DNA from: Bacillus sp. FJAT-47783
GTDB lineage: Bacteria; Bacillota; Bacilli; Bacillales; Aeribacillaceae
DNA: 64,000 nucleotides
Assembly (NCBI RefSeq): GCF_022808615.1
Contig: NZ_JAKZKS010000003.1
Location: forward strand, 1 to 64,000
Direction of reading: 5' to 3'
In this document: in pieces, positions 33,142 through 42,662 of the stretch
How the letters are laid out: every line of letters starts with the position of its first letter
Position numbering within the stretch: the stretch's first letter is position 1
Notes under the pieces: generated by a model
The model's input: only the letters and a program-made list of their open reading frames with translations
Databases searched by the model: none
Told to the model about the DNA's origin: nothing
Position numbers and translations under genes: made by a program

Positions 33142-33795
33142 TTATTTATTTAATTGATAATGACGACCTTTTACTAAATAAAAAATGTTTTCGGAAATAT
33201 TCGTCGCATGATCTCCTATCCGTTCTAAGTACCGTGCGACAAATGCAAGTTGTGTCATTTGGCTTATATACTGATATTCAGACTGAATTAAATTAAATAA
33301 GTCACGAATGACCTGACCGTATAGATCATCTACTTGATCATCCATATCAGCAACTTTTTTTGCAACCACGGTATCTTCTTCTAAAAACGCCTGGATGGAA
33401 AGGGATAGCATTTCTGTCGAAAGCTTTTGCATTTGTTTTATATGTTCAATAGGCTTTATGAATGGTTCATTGCCAATTCGAATGGTTGATTTAGCAATAT
33501 TTACGGCGAAATCCGCCATTCGCTCGATATCAGCAGCGATTTTAATTGTTGTTACGATACGTCGTAAATCAATCGCAACCGGTTGTTGCTTTGCAATTAA
33601 AAGAATAGCTAAATCATTGATTTCCTCTTCCAATTGATCTACTTTTACATCATCTTCAATAATCTTTAACGCTAAGTCTATATTTTGATTCGTTAATGCT
33701 TGAACGGAAAGTGTTAACGCGTTAGCCGTTAAATCCCCCAATTCCTTTAATTTCGATTGTAACTCCTGTAAATCGTATTGAAATTTCTCTCTCAT
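33142..33795 (-). CDS. phoU: Phosphate transport regulator PhoU
   Basis: ATG 33795 (GGAGGT upstream) gives 217 residues. Two three-helix PhoU repeats are visible, each with the E-x-x-x-D-x-x-E type metal pattern (IEDDVKVDQLEEEIND and ADMDDQVDDLYGQVIRD), and ADIERMADFAVNIAKS and LERIGDHATNISE as the paired helices. PhoU damps PhoR signalling and Pst activity. B. subtilis lacks it in its pst operon; here it is last in pstSCAB-phoU, 141 bp after pstB. Confidence 0.95.
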   Translation of the reverse strand: MREKFQYDLQELQSKLKELGDLTANALTLSVQALTNQNIDLALKIIEDDVKVDQLEEEINDLAILLIAKQQPVAIDLRRIVTTIKIAADIERMADFAVNIAKSTIRIGNEPFIKPIEHIKQMQKLSTEMLSLSIQAFLEEDTVVAKKVADMDDQVDDLYGQVIRDLFNLIQSEYQYISQMTQLAFVARYLERIGDHATNISENIFYLVKGRHYQLNK

Positions 33796-33936
33796 GATGA
33801 TACCTCCGAAAACCTGATTCGTATATAGAGAGCCGTGGATGACTTTGCCCACGACTCAGTCTTTTAATATTCGACTACTGTTAAGTTAACCCCCGATTTG
33901 AAGCTAATGTAAGGTTCATTGTGTTCATTGTGACTT

Positions 33937-34770
33937 TTATCCAAAACGACCCGTAATATAATCTTCCGTGCGCTTATCTGAAGGGTTAGAGAAAAGCTTA
34001 TCTGTAGCTGTATATTCGATGACTTCTCCATTTAGGAAAAATGCTGTTTTATCAGAAATACGTGCTGCTTGTTGCATATTATGTGTAACAATGATAATAC
34101 TATAATTTTTCTTCAACTCTTGAACAAGCTCTTCAACTTTTAACGTAGAAATTGGGTCAAGAGCGGAAGTTGGTTCATCCATTAAAATAACATCCGGTTC
34201 AATTGCTAAACACCTTGCAATACATATTCTTTGCTGCTGACCACCAGATAATCCGTATGCATTTTCATTTAAACGGTCTTTTACTTCATCCCAGATTGCT
34301 GCACCACGTAAACTTTTTTCAACTATTTCATCTAATACTTTTTTGTCACGGATTCCATGAATACGTGGACCATAGGCAATATTGTCATAAATAGATTTTG
34401 GAAACGGATTTGGTTTTTGGAATACCATTCCTACTTGAGTACGAAGTTCTTCCACACGGTATGATTTATCAAAAATATTTTTACCACGATATAATATTTC
34501 ACCAGATGTACGAACAATCGGTATTAATTCAACCATGCGATTTAACGTTTTAATATACGTTGATTTTCCACAACCAGAAGGACCAATGATTGCTGTTACT
34601 TCATTTTCATAAATATCTAAATCAATATTTTTTAATGCTTGATCATTTCCGTACCATAAGTTTAAGTTTTTTGTATGATAAACAATATTTTTTTCTTTTT
34701 TATCTTGCACGTTATGACTTCCTTTATCCACCGTTTTTACAGACTCACTCTTCATATGTGTAATCGTCAT
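33937..34770 (-). CDS. pstB: Phosphate ABC transporter ATP-binding protein PstB
   Basis: ATG 34770 after GGGAGGT gives 277 residues; the longer frame to 34845 lacks a site and overlaps pstA. Walker [11 protein letters not shown]-loop [13 protein letters not shown] (the PstB-typical form), signature LSGGQQQR and Walker [14 protein letters not shown] are present, with TVTH-type IIVTHNM after them. It hydrolyses ATP to drive phosphate import through PstAC. Confidence 0.97.
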   Translation of the reverse strand: MTITHMKSESVKTVDKGSHNVQDKKEKNIVYHTKNLNLWYGNDQALKNIDLDIYENEVTAIIGPSGCGKSTYIKTLNRMVELIPIVRTSGEILYRGKNIFDKSYRVEELRTQVGMVFQKPNPFPKSIYDNIAYGPRIHGIRDKKVLDEIVEKSLRGAAIWDEVKDRLNENAYGLSGGQQQRICIARCLAIEPDVILMDEPTSALDPISTLKVEELVQELKKNYSIIIVTHNMQQAARISDKTAFFLNGEVIEYTATDKLFSNPSDKRTEDYITGRFG

Positions 34771-34804
34771 TATAAAAACCTCCCTCATCCTATGACACAA
34801 AAAA

Positions 34805-35683
34805 TTAGTATCGTTTTTGATATTTATTTCTAATAAATACGGCAATTGAGTTCATGACAATTAAGAAAATGAATAATACGATAATACCTGCCGCAGCTAC
34901 ATTTTGAAACTCCGCCTGAGGACGTCCAGCCCAGTTATAAATTTGAATTGGCATAACCGTAAACGTACTTAATAAGTTTTCTGGTAAATAGTTAACGAAT
35001 GCGAATGCTCCGACTACAAGTAATGGTGCAGTTTCACCTATCGCACGTGAAAAAGCTAATATACTTCCTGTTAAAATACCAGGTATTGCAGATGGAAGTA
35101 TAACTCGATATATCGTCTGCAATTTTGTCGCTCCCATTCCATACGATGCTTCTTTTAGTTGATTCGGCACGGCTCGAATCGCTTCCTGCGAAGCTACGAC
35201 AATAACCGGAAGTATGAGTAAACTCATCGTTAGTCCACCAGCTAAAATACTGCGTCCAAGATCCATTGCTCTAACGAAAACCGTTAATCCTAATAAACCG
35301 AATACGATGGATGGAACCCCTGCAAGGTTAGAAATATTTGTTTGAATAAAGCTAGTAAACTTATTTTTCTTGGCATATTCCTCTAAATAAATCGCTGTAC
35401 CCACACCGAGTATAAGCGAAACGGGAATGACTACGCCCATCAACCATAAAGACCCGACTAAAGCTGCCTTAATTCCAGAAGCTTCAGGACGACGAGAAGC
35501 ATAATTTGTAAAATACTCAAGATCTAAATAACTAATTCCTTGAGTGAATATCCGATACAGAAGTACTGCAAGAACAACAAGGGCAAATCCTGTTGCAACC
35601 ATAAATATTCCGTAGTAGATTTTATTTTTCGCTAAACGACCCGCCATCCGTTTAGCTACTAAAGATTGATCAACTAACTTCAT
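34805..35683 (-). CDS. pstA: Phosphate ABC transporter permease PstA
   Basis: ATG 35683 with GGGAGGAG gives 292 residues. Six membrane helices, and the EAA-type loop [22 protein letters not shown]-like region (about residues 180-200) that docks PstB, mark it as Pst[21 protein letters not shown] near 85 is typical. The gene starts 1 bp after pstC stops. Confidence 0.95.
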   Translation of the reverse strand: MKLVDQSLVAKRMAGRLAKNKIYYGIFMVATGFALVVLAVLLYRIFTQGISYLDLEYFTNYASRRPEASGIKAALVGSLWLMGVVIPVSLILGVGTAIYLEEYAKKNKFTSFIQTNISNLAGVPSIVFGLLGLTVFVRAMDLGRSILAGGLTMSLLILPVIVVASQEAIRAVPNQLKEASYGMGATKLQTIYRVILPSAIPGILTGSILAFSRAIGETAPLLVVGAFAFVNYLPENLLSTFTVMPIQIYNWAGRPQAEFQNVAAAGIIVLFIFLIVMNSIAVFIRNKYQKRY

Positions 35684-35684
35684 T

Positions 35685-36626
35685 TTAATACTCCTCCCTG
35701 AATCGACGAGAAATATATTGTGCAAGCATATTCATAAGAAGGGTGAACACAAATAACGTTGCACCTACAGCGTAAATGCTGTAATAAATCGTCGTACCGT
35801 ACCCTGCGTCACCAGAACTTACTTGAACAATATACGCTGTCATCGTTTGAATAGACTCTGTTGGATCAAATGTTAATTTAGGTGTAGCACCACCAGCAAG
35901 CGTTACAATCATCGTTTCCCCGATTGCACGTGAAACAGCCAAAACGAATGAAGCTACAATTCCGGAAATAGCTGCTGGTAAAATAACTTTTATCGCAACT
36001 TCAAACTTCGTAGCACCTAAAGCAAGCGCTCCTTCACGCATCGCGTTAGGAACAGAGCTCATCGCATCTTCAGAGAGGGATGCAACCATTGGAATAATCA
36101 TAATACCTACAACAATACCTGGGCTTAATGCGTTAAAAAACCCCAATTCTGGAATCATTTTTTGCAATAATGGCGTCACAAACGTTAACGCAAAAAAACC
36201 ATAGACAATGGTTGGAATACCTGCTAATACTTCAAGAATCGGTTTAATAATTCTACGTGTTCGATCTGATGCATACTCACTCAAGAAAATAGCTGAAGCT
36301 AATCCAATAGGTAATGCAACGACCATCGCCACAACGGCGATTAAAAGCGTACCCGAGATAAGAGCCATAATTCCATAGGAAGGATCACTTTCATAGAACG
36401 GATACCATTCTGTATCTGTAAAAAAATCGACAATTGACACGCGAGTAAAAAAAGTAAGTGTTTCTGTTGTTAACGTTAATAAAATACCAATCGTTGTTAA
36501 AATAGAAATGATTGCGGTAACAAATAAAAACTTTGGTACAAGTTTTTCAACTATTTGCAGTCCAGATTTTTTTGCTTTTTTCTCTCTAATCATTTCCCTT
36601 ACTGATTGTTTAGTTGATAAAGCCAT
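35685..36626 (-). CDS. pstC: Phosphate ABC transporter permease PstC
   Basis: ATG 36626 with AAAGGGG gives 313 residues. A cytoplasmic basic N-terminus is followed by six helices; the first extracytoplasmic loop has the FFTDTEWYPF sequence characteristic of PstC. The coupling loop is DAMSSVPNAMREGALALGAT. It pairs with PstA to form the channel. It lies 64 bp after pstS. Confidence 0.96.
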   Translation of the reverse strand: MALSTKQSVREMIREKKAKKSGLQIVEKLVPKFLFVTAIISILTTIGILLTLTTETLTFFTRVSIVDFFTDTEWYPFYESDPSYGIMALISGTLLIAVVAMVVALPIGLASAIFLSEYASDRTRRIIKPILEVLAGIPTIVYGFFALTFVTPLLQKMIPELGFFNALSPGIVVGIMIIPMVASLSEDAMSSVPNAMREGALALGATKFEVAIKVILPAAISGIVASFVLAVSRAIGETMIVTLAGGATPKLTFDPTESIQTMTAYIVQVSSGDAGYGTTIYYSIYAVGATLFVFTLLMNMLAQYISRRFREEY

Positions 36627-36690
36627 TTTCGAAAACCCCTTTCCCATTTGCATAGGAAGATGAGAAGCAAAATGCTTCTCATCATAATAT

Positions 36691-37665
36691 TTATTTTAAA
36701 CCTTCAAGTGTTTTTAATTGCTCATCATATTGTTCTTGAGGTAAACGTACATATCCTACTTCTTCGGCTAAATCGCCAGCATTTTCTAATGTAAATTTAA
36801 CATATTCGTAAACTTGCTCTTTATCTTTAACAGAAGCATTGTTAACGTATACGAATAACGGACGAGAAAGAGGCTCGTAAGTACCGTTTTCGATCGTTTC
36901 ATTAGTAGGCTCTACTGCTTCTCCGTTAGAGTTTACAATTGGTACAACTTTTAACGTATCTTTATTTTCTAAGTAGTAAGCATATCCGAAGTAACCAATT
37001 GCATTTTTATCGTTTTGAACACCTTTAACAAGTACGTTGTCATCTTCTGATAATGTAGCATCTTTAACCATTTGCTCTTCTTCAAGAACTACTTCGTTAA
37101 AGTAGTCATAAGTACCAGAATCTGTACCAGGAGAGAAATATTTGATTGGCTCGCTTGGCCACTCAGCGTTGATGTCAGACCATTGTTTCGCTTCGCCAGT
37201 CCACATTTTCTTAAGATCTTCAATCGTTAATTTGTCTACCCAATCATTATCTGGGTTTACAACTACGGACAATCCGTCAAAAGCAACTTTAAATTCAGTC
37301 AACTCAATACCGTTAGATGCTGCTTGTTCTTTTTCTTCATCTTTAATTGGACGAGATGCGTTGGAAAGATCTGTTTCACCAACAACGAAACGCTTAAATC
37401 CGCCGCCAGAACCAGAAATACCTACTGGTGCTTTTACCTCAGGGTATTTTGAACCAAATTCTTCAGAAACAGCTTCCATGATTGGCCCAACTGTTGAGGA
37501 ACCATCAATTGCAACTTCACCTTCTAACTGCTTTTCACCAGCAGTTTCTTCCGTTGCTTGTCCATCATTTGTTTCTGTGTTTGTTTCTCCGTTTCCACAT
37601 GCAGCAGCAAATGCCATCATCGAACCTAACATGATAGACATCGCTAAAAATTTAAAGCTTTTCAT
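36691..37665 (-). CDS. pstS: Phosphate-binding lipoprotein PstS
   Basis: The 324-residue protein has a signal peptide with lipobox FAAAC (Cys23), a linker rich in Thr/Glu, then IDGSSTVGPIMEAVSEEF, the phosphate-binding GSSTV motif, GSGGGFKRFV and SRPIKDEE. SPGTDSGTYDYF carries the second phosphate-contact cluster. It captures phosphate outside the membrane. It is the first gene of pstSCAB-phoU, with a Pho box 60-100 bp upstream. Confidence 0.97.
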   Translation of the reverse strand: MKSFKFLAMSIMLGSMMAFAAACGNGETNTETNDGQATEETAGEKQLEGEVAIDGSSTVGPIMEAVSEEFGSKYPEVKAPVGISGSGGGFKRFVVGETDLSNASRPIKDEEKEQAASNGIELTEFKVAFDGLSVVVNPDNDWVDKLTIEDLKKMWTGEAKQWSDINAEWPSEPIKYFSPGTDSGTYDYFNEVVLEEEQMVKDATLSEDDNVLVKGVQNDKNAIGYFGYAYYLENKDTLKVVPIVNSNGEAVEPTNETIENGTYEPLSRPLFVYVNNASVKDKEQVYEYVKFTLENAGDLAEEVGYVRLPQEQYDEQLKTLEGLK

Positions 37666-37725
37666 TTCTTAATTCCCCCTAATGTATCGTGTTTATGCCC
37701 TACGAGTAATAGAATAACGGTTAAA

Positions 37726-37764
37726 CTTTAATTTGGTTTTAAACAAATGTAAAGGTTTTGTAAA
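37726..37764 (-). promoter_or_regulatory. Pho box (PhoP-binding repeats) of the pst operon
   Basis: On the minus strand TTTACA, TTTACA, TTAAAA and TTAAAG follow each other with exact 5-bp spacers (11-bp period), matching the TT(A/T/C)A(C/T)A pattern bound by PhoP in bacilli. A TATTCT that could serve as -10 lies about 10 bp downstream. Phosphate starvation should induce the operon. Confidence 0.8.
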
Positions 37765-37860
37765 TGCTACAGCTTTTTTGTTCCAACATATACAAATACA
37801 GTAAAGAAAAAAGCTAGCACTGAATGCTAACTTTCTTCTTTATTATACCTATTTTGTTGC

Positions 37861-39930
37861 TTACTCATTCTTACCTTGGACTTTTTGTTCTTGCAATTTA
37901 AAATAAGCATCTAAAACTTTCCGGCCGATGATCTTATTAATAGCATGGTCATTCGATGCACCTTGATAAGCCCAAGGCACAACGACAGAAAAAGCAACTT
38001 TTGGATCATCATAAGGTGCATATCCTACAAGTGTTAAATTATATGTTGACTCTAAAAATTTCTCTTTATTCGGACCATCATAAAACGCTTCTGCCGTTCC
38101 AGTTTTCCCTGCAGGACGATATTCGGCTCCTGAAAAATAAGAATAGCCTGTTCCACCTTTTTCTAAGAATACCTGTCTCAGTCCTTCTTGTACTCGGTCA
38201 ATATATTTTTCATCCATGTCAACTCGATTTAATATTTCCGGTTCAACCGATTCGATAATGGATCCTAAATGTTCTTTAGGCTCCGAATCCCGTATTTCTT
38301 TCACAATTTGCGGTTTCATACGGTACCCGCCGTTTGCAATTGTAGATATATATTGCGCAAGTTGAAGCGTCGTGTACGTATCATATTGACCTATGGAAAG
38401 ATCCAGTAATAAACCAGGTGTCGTTGATTGTCCTTTATATCCAATAGCCTCATTCGGCAAATCGATTCCTGTTGGTACACCTAATCCAAATTGACTAAAA
38501 TAATAGCGCATTGTTGAAAAAGCGGATATATCAAGTGGAAGTGCTTGTTGATATTTGTATTCCCCTCCACCCATAGCAATTGCTGTTTTAAACATATAAA
38601 CATTTGATGACATTTTTAGCGCTTGTACATCGTTTATAGCACCCATCGTTTTCCAAGACTTTTTTGGCGGAGACCCTTTAATATATAGTGGTTCATCAAC
38701 GAATACTGTTCCTGGTGATATTACTCCTGCTTCAAATCCTGCTAAAACGGTAGCACCTTTAACTGCAGACCCCATCGTGTAAGAGGTGGTCATTGTCCCG
38801 AGTGCAAAATCTTCTAATTCATATGCTCCGCCTTCACCTTTGACTATTTTCTTACCCGCCATCGTTAATACTTGACCAGTATTCGGATCCATCATCACGA
38901 CAAATGCTCGGTCAAGCAATTCCGTTCCTGGTTGCTTTTTCGCTTTTAATAGTTCTTCTTCAATAATTTTTTCAACTTGTTGTTGCAGCTCCATATCAAT
39001 TGTTAAGATTAAATCTTTTCCTGCGGAACCTTCAGCAATGACTTTTGAATCAATGATGTTTCCTGCTTGATCTGTTATATTTTTAATTTTTGTTTTCTCA
39101 CCTTGTAAAACTTCTTCATATTGCTGTTCAATATAACTTGTCCCAACACGATCATTACGACTGTAGTCTCGTACTAAATAATAATTAAGCAAATCATTTG
39201 GTAACCCTTCATTTTGTGATGAAACATTTCCAAGTAATGTTTTTAATGTCATATCGTAAACATATCTCCGATCCCAATCGGTTGTCACATTAATACCTGG
39301 AAATTCACTTAAATGTTCACTAATATAGGCAATCTCCTCATTAGTAGCTCCTTTTTTGATGACATGCGGTGTTAATGCATAGCCACTATCCATTTCTCTC
39401 TTAATCGCAATAACTTCCATTTCTTCATTCCGGATTTCAGTAAGATCGTCTTCTGAAATCCTTTCTAATTGACGTTGATAAATTTCCTTATCCGATATAT
39501 CACCAGAGGTTAACAACTTTTTTTCATTATCGGTAATTTTTTGTTTCGCTTCATCCGGTCTTGTTAACATCCAATAATCCTTTATGTCCCTTTCCGTCAC
39601 ATTGTTTGTATCGACTTCAATAATCTTTGCTAACTTCTTCGCAAGAGACAATCGTTCTGCTTGAGTAGAAGATGTTGAACGAGTATATGTAATCGTATTT
39701 AACGGTTCATTATCCACTACAAGCTGGTAGTTCCGATCATATATTTTACCTCTTGGAACGGAATTACTTACTTCCACTTCTTCCGTTCTTTCAACCTCTT
39801 CTTTATACATTTCGCCGTGAACGATTTGGACAATACCTAATCGTAGAATGAGGACTGTAAATGTTAAAAAGACGAACAAAAACAACAAATTAAGTCGAAA
39901 TGAGATAGGCTTCATTCGCTTGCTTCTCAT
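37861..39930 (-). CDS. pbpA: Class B penicillin-binding protein PBP2a-type (PbpA)
   Basis: The 689-residue protein has a cytoplasmic tail, one membrane helix (about 12-32), a dimerisation domain (SVPRGKIYDRN near 57-67) and a transpeptidase domain. Ser388 in GSAVKG is the nucleophile (SxxK), SSN follows near 446, and KTGTAEAF near 613 is the KTG box. It cross-links lateral-wall peptidoglycan with the elongasome (RodA, MreB). AAAGGAGG precedes the ATG. It lies between pst and yqgE as in B. subtilis. Confidence 0.94.
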   Translation of the reverse strand: MRSKRMKPISFRLNLLFLFVFLTFTVLILRLGIVQIVHGEMYKEEVERTEEVEVSNSVPRGKIYDRNYQLVVDNEPLNTITYTRSTSSTQAERLSLAKKLAKIIEVDTNNVTERDIKDYWMLTRPDEAKQKITDNEKKLLTSGDISDKEIYQRQLERISEDDLTEIRNEEMEVIAIKREMDSGYALTPHVIKKGATNEEIAYISEHLSEFPGINVTTDWDRRYVYDMTLKTLLGNVSSQNEGLPNDLLNYYLVRDYSRNDRVGTSYIEQQYEEVLQGEKTKIKNITDQAGNIIDSKVIAEGSAGKDLILTIDMELQQQVEKIIEEELLKAKKQPGTELLDRAFVVMMDPNTGQVLTMAGKKIVKGEGGAYELEDFALGTMTTSYTMGSAVKGATVLAGFEAGVISPGTVFVDEPLYIKGSPPKKSWKTMGAINDVQALKMSSNVYMFKTAIAMGGGEYKYQQALPLDISAFSTMRYYFSQFGLGVPTGIDLPNEAIGYKGQSTTPGLLLDLSIGQYDTYTTLQLAQYISTIANGGYRMKPQIVKEIRDSEPKEHLGSIIESVEPEILNRVDMDEKYIDRVQEGLRQVFLEKGGTGYSYFSGAEYRPAGKTGTAEAFYDGPNKEKFLESTYNLTLVGYAPYDDPKVAFSVVVPWAYQGASNDHAINKIIGRKVLDAYFKLQEQKVQGKNE

Positions 39931-40151
39931 GTTGTAGCCTCCTTAAAAGCATCTATATCATTCAATTATACGCAAAAATAAGACACCGATTTCCGGTGTC
40001 TAATAGTGTATAAAATTTTAACGCGTTAATAAAGAATTCTCATTGTTTTTTAATAAATTTGTTATACAAGTAATATTTTAGCGATACGTTCATCCTATAC
40101 GGTTACATCATTCCCGTTCATTTCAAATTAATAGGCTTGCCACCACTTTTG

Positions 40152-41432
40152 TCATCCATTTCTTCCATCTGCTAAATTCGGCTGCCGAACTCGTTTCTCA
40201 TCTTTCATCGTACGATTGCTTTCTTGTAATTTAACCTTTCTTATAAAAGGGTAGATAAGAGCATGACCAATCCCAAGAATGCTTAATAAGTAAGGAAGGC
40301 TTTCCTTCTCATTTGTAAACATGACGACAAAGATAAACGATACAATGGATAAGAAACGTCCTAAGTTTAAAAAGATTTCTCTTACGACAATATATTCAAT
40401 TCGAGCCTTTGCAGCATTCCACCCTTTACCAATGACGTCATATGTCATCGATATATAAGGAACAAGCAGCATCGGATAGGCCATCCCTATTAGGACAGCG
40501 TAAATTAAAAGGTTTGTATATGTTAACTTAAAAATAATTACAAATATAGACAGATAAAGGATGACACCTCCGAAAAGTATCGCTTTTTTCCTCATTTTCT
40601 TCGTAATAAATCTTGTCGCTAAATAATAAGCAAAGAAAGCAACAACAGAATTAAGCAGTCCAAATGTCCCGAGGGCCAATTCACTATTCGTTGTAATAAA
40701 CACAAAAACACTAATAACGAAAATAAAAGTTCCTTCACGTAGTCCTTGAACAAAATGTGCATTCGTAATTAAGCGCCAATTTCGATTTCTTTTTCGCTCT
40801 TTAAAAATCCGCCACAAAATATAATCTCCTTTTGCAGGGCGTCTTTTTAAAAATAAACTTAAGACAACTGCGCATGAAAACAATAGTAACGAAATGGTAA
40901 AAATAGTCGTATACCCTTTAAAATTTTCAAGCCTAGATATAATAAATCCAGCTAATATTGGACCAACCATTCCTGCGGTTGATGTTAATACACCTAGAAA
41001 CCCATTAAAGAAATCACGTGTTTCAGGCTCTGTAATTTCAAATGTTAATACATTAAAAGCAAGCCAATAAAATCCATAACCTATACCGATTAATGACCCT
41101 AATAACACAATGTAATTTGATGCTTTATCCCCTATTGCTAATACGGTCATGAAAAAAATAGCTAAAAACGTCACACCCAGTCTAAGGACGATTACTCGAT
41201 CTACCCTTTTCGCTAACCTCCCAGCTAGGATAAATGTTAATGGCTGAAAAATAACACTAAATAAGTTGTATACGCCGAGATCTATAAATTCACCAGATTG
41301 CTTCCATAAATATACGTTCACAAATGTATTGGACAAAGCAATGCTTAACGAATATAGACCCCCGATGAGAAGAAGTAATACTAAATCACGATTAATTTCG
41401 ACGTCACCAATAACTTTTTGAAATTTTGACAT
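40152..41432 (-). CDS. yqgE: Major facilitator superfamily transporter YqgE
   Basis: ATG 41432 follows GGGGAG and gives 426 residues with about twelve helices. The MFS loop 2-3 motif appears as GRLAKRVDRVIVLR, and NAAKARIEYIVVREI is a conserved cytoplasmic stretch in the YqgE-like group. It sits between sodA and pbpA exactly as yqgE does in B. subtilis. The substrate is unknown. Confidence 0.88.
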   Translation of the reverse strand: MSKFQKVIGDVEINRDLVLLLLIGGLYSLSIALSNTFVNVYLWKQSGEFIDLGVYNLFSVIFQPLTFILAGRLAKRVDRVIVLRLGVTFLAIFFMTVLAIGDKASNYIVLLGSLIGIGYGFYWLAFNVLTFEITEPETRDFFNGFLGVLTSTAGMVGPILAGFIISRLENFKGYTTIFTISLLLFSCAVVLSLFLKRRPAKGDYILWRIFKERKRNRNWRLITNAHFVQGLREGTFIFVISVFVFITTNSELALGTFGLLNSVVAFFAYYLATRFITKKMRKKAILFGGVILYLSIFVIIFKLTYTNLLIYAVLIGMAYPMLLVPYISMTYDVIGKGWNAAKARIEYIVVREIFLNLGRFLSIVSFIFVVMFTNEKESLPYLLSILGIGHALIYPFIRKVKLQESNRTMKDEKRVRQPNLADGRNG

Positions 41433-41495
41433 GTCTATACTCCCCTTCAACTTCTACAAATTAGTTTGCCTGTTGAAGAAGAAGTTATGTATTGA

Positions 41496-41523
41496 GAACA
41501 AAATCGCTAACGCGATTTTGTTC
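41496..41523. repeat. Perfect inverted repeat upstream of yqgE
   Basis: GAACAAAATCGC pairs perfectly with GCGATTTTGTTC around 4 bases. A second weaker pair, AATCGG/CCGATT, follows at about 41549-41568. The surrounding TCAGAAGTTAGAGGTCAGAA resembles dispersed repeat sequence rather than a gene. Confidence 0.5.
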
Positions 41524-41636
41524 AGAACTCAGAAGTTAGAGGTCAGAATCGGCGAAAGAACCGATTTCAATGATCTTGAAGTATGAAATCTATAACCAAA
41601 AGGAGTAAATAAAAAAACTTATACTTTTTCCTTTCA

Positions 41637-41666
41637 AAAAAAGCAAGGGCGACATGCCCTTGCTTT
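41637..41666 (-). terminator. Terminator of sodA
   Basis: AAAAGCAAGGGC pairs with GCCCTTGCTTTT around GACAT. Confidence 0.9.
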
Positions 41667-41673
41667 TCAAACA

Positions 41674-42282
41674 TTATTTCGCTTCTGCGTAACGTCTTTC
41701 AACTTCGCTCCAATTTACTACATTCCAGAATGCAGAAATATAATCAGGACGACGGTTTTGATAGTTTAAGTAGTATGCATGCTCCCAAACGTCTAACCCT
41801 AAGATTGGTGTTTTACCTTCCATTAAAGGAGAATCTTGGTTAGGTGTGCTTGTTACTTCAAGCTCTCCGTTATTTACGACTAACCATGCCCAACCAGATC
41901 CAAAACGTGTTGCAGCAGCTTTCGTAAATTCCTCTTTAAAGCTTTCGAAGCTACCGAACTTAGTCGTAATGGCATCCGCTAATTCACCTGAAGGCTCACC
42001 GCCTCCGTTTGGAGAAAGAACGGTCCAGAAAAGACTATGGTTAGCATGTCCACCTCCGTTGTTTCGGACTGCTGTACGCTTTTCTTCAGGAACAGCATCT
42101 AAATTTGCAACAATCTCCTCTACACTTTTGCTTAATAGTTCTTCTTGGCCTTCAAGTGCAGCGTTTAAATTGTTAACATATGTGTTGTGATGTTTTGTGT
42201 GATGAATATTCATTGTCTCTTTGTCAATGTGAGGCTCCAATGCATCGTACTCATAAGGTAATTTAGGTAATTCAAATGCCAT
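41674..42282 (-). CDS. sodA: Superoxide dismutase, manganese type
   Basis: The 202-residue enzyme carries the metal ligands His27, His82, Asp164 and His168 (DVWEHAYY). [13 protein letters not shown] and GSGWAWLV, with Gly at the positions typical of Mn enzymes, support manganese. It converts superoxide to peroxide and oxygen in the cytoplasm. It is a single gene with its own terminator; AGGAGG lies before the ATG. Confidence 0.97.
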   Translation of the reverse strand: MAFELPKLPYEYDALEPHIDKETMNIHHTKHHNTYVNNLNAALEGQEELLSKSVEEIVANLDAVPEEKRTAVRNNGGGHANHSLFWTVLSPNGGGEPSGELADAITTKFGSFESFKEEFTKAAATRFGSGWAWLVVNNGELEVTSTPNQDSPLMEGKTPILGLDVWEHAYYLNYQNRRPDYISAFWNVVNWSEVERRYAEAK

Positions 42283-42438
42283 TGTAAAACTCCTCCTTAT
42301 TGTTTGTATGTACTTAAAATCAAAAGCTTATTTCTGTATAAGCTCCCTTTTCAGATTACCAAACTTACCAACATGTTGCAATTTATATGCACAAAATTGT
42401 ATTAACCTTTGTACGTTTCAAAATCGATCTGTAAAAAG

Positions 42439-42471
42439 AGAAAATCGCTACAAAATTTGTAGCGATTTTTA
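42439..42471 (-). terminator. Terminator of the tRNA gene
   Basis: AAAAATCGCTACAAA pairs with TTTGTAGCGATTTT (minus strand reading), just downstream of the tRNA. Confidence 0.85.
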
Positions 42472-42477
42472 GATAGA

Positions 42478-42551
42478 TGGACCCTGCAGGACTCGAACCT
42501 GCGACCGGACGGTTATGAGCCGTCTGCTCTAACCAGCTGAGCTAAGGGTCC
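42478..42551 (-). tRNA. tRNA with CAT anticodon (Met, or Ile2 after lysidine modification)
   Basis: The 74-nt cloverleaf is complete: acceptor GGACCCT/AGGGTCC, D-loop AGCTCAGCTGGTTAGAGC, anticodon arm GACGG-CTCATAA-CCGTC and T-arm GCAGG-TTCGAGT-CCTGC. Discriminator A follows; CCA is not encoded. The GGACC..TTAGCTCAG acceptor side resembles tRNA-Ile2(CAU) as much as elongator Met, and TilS identity rules are needed to decide. Confidence 0.93.
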
Positions 42552-42662
42552 AATTATTAAGCTGACAAAAGATATTTTAACACCGTATCAAATTAAAGTC
42601 AATACATCACACGCGTCGCTTATGCAAAAAAGTAAGAGACCCCTGTTAAGGATCTCTTACTA

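Noticed and set aside
42478-42551. Integration site for a genomic island at the tRNA
   Set aside because: No integrase gene or repeated tRNA 3' end was found on either side.
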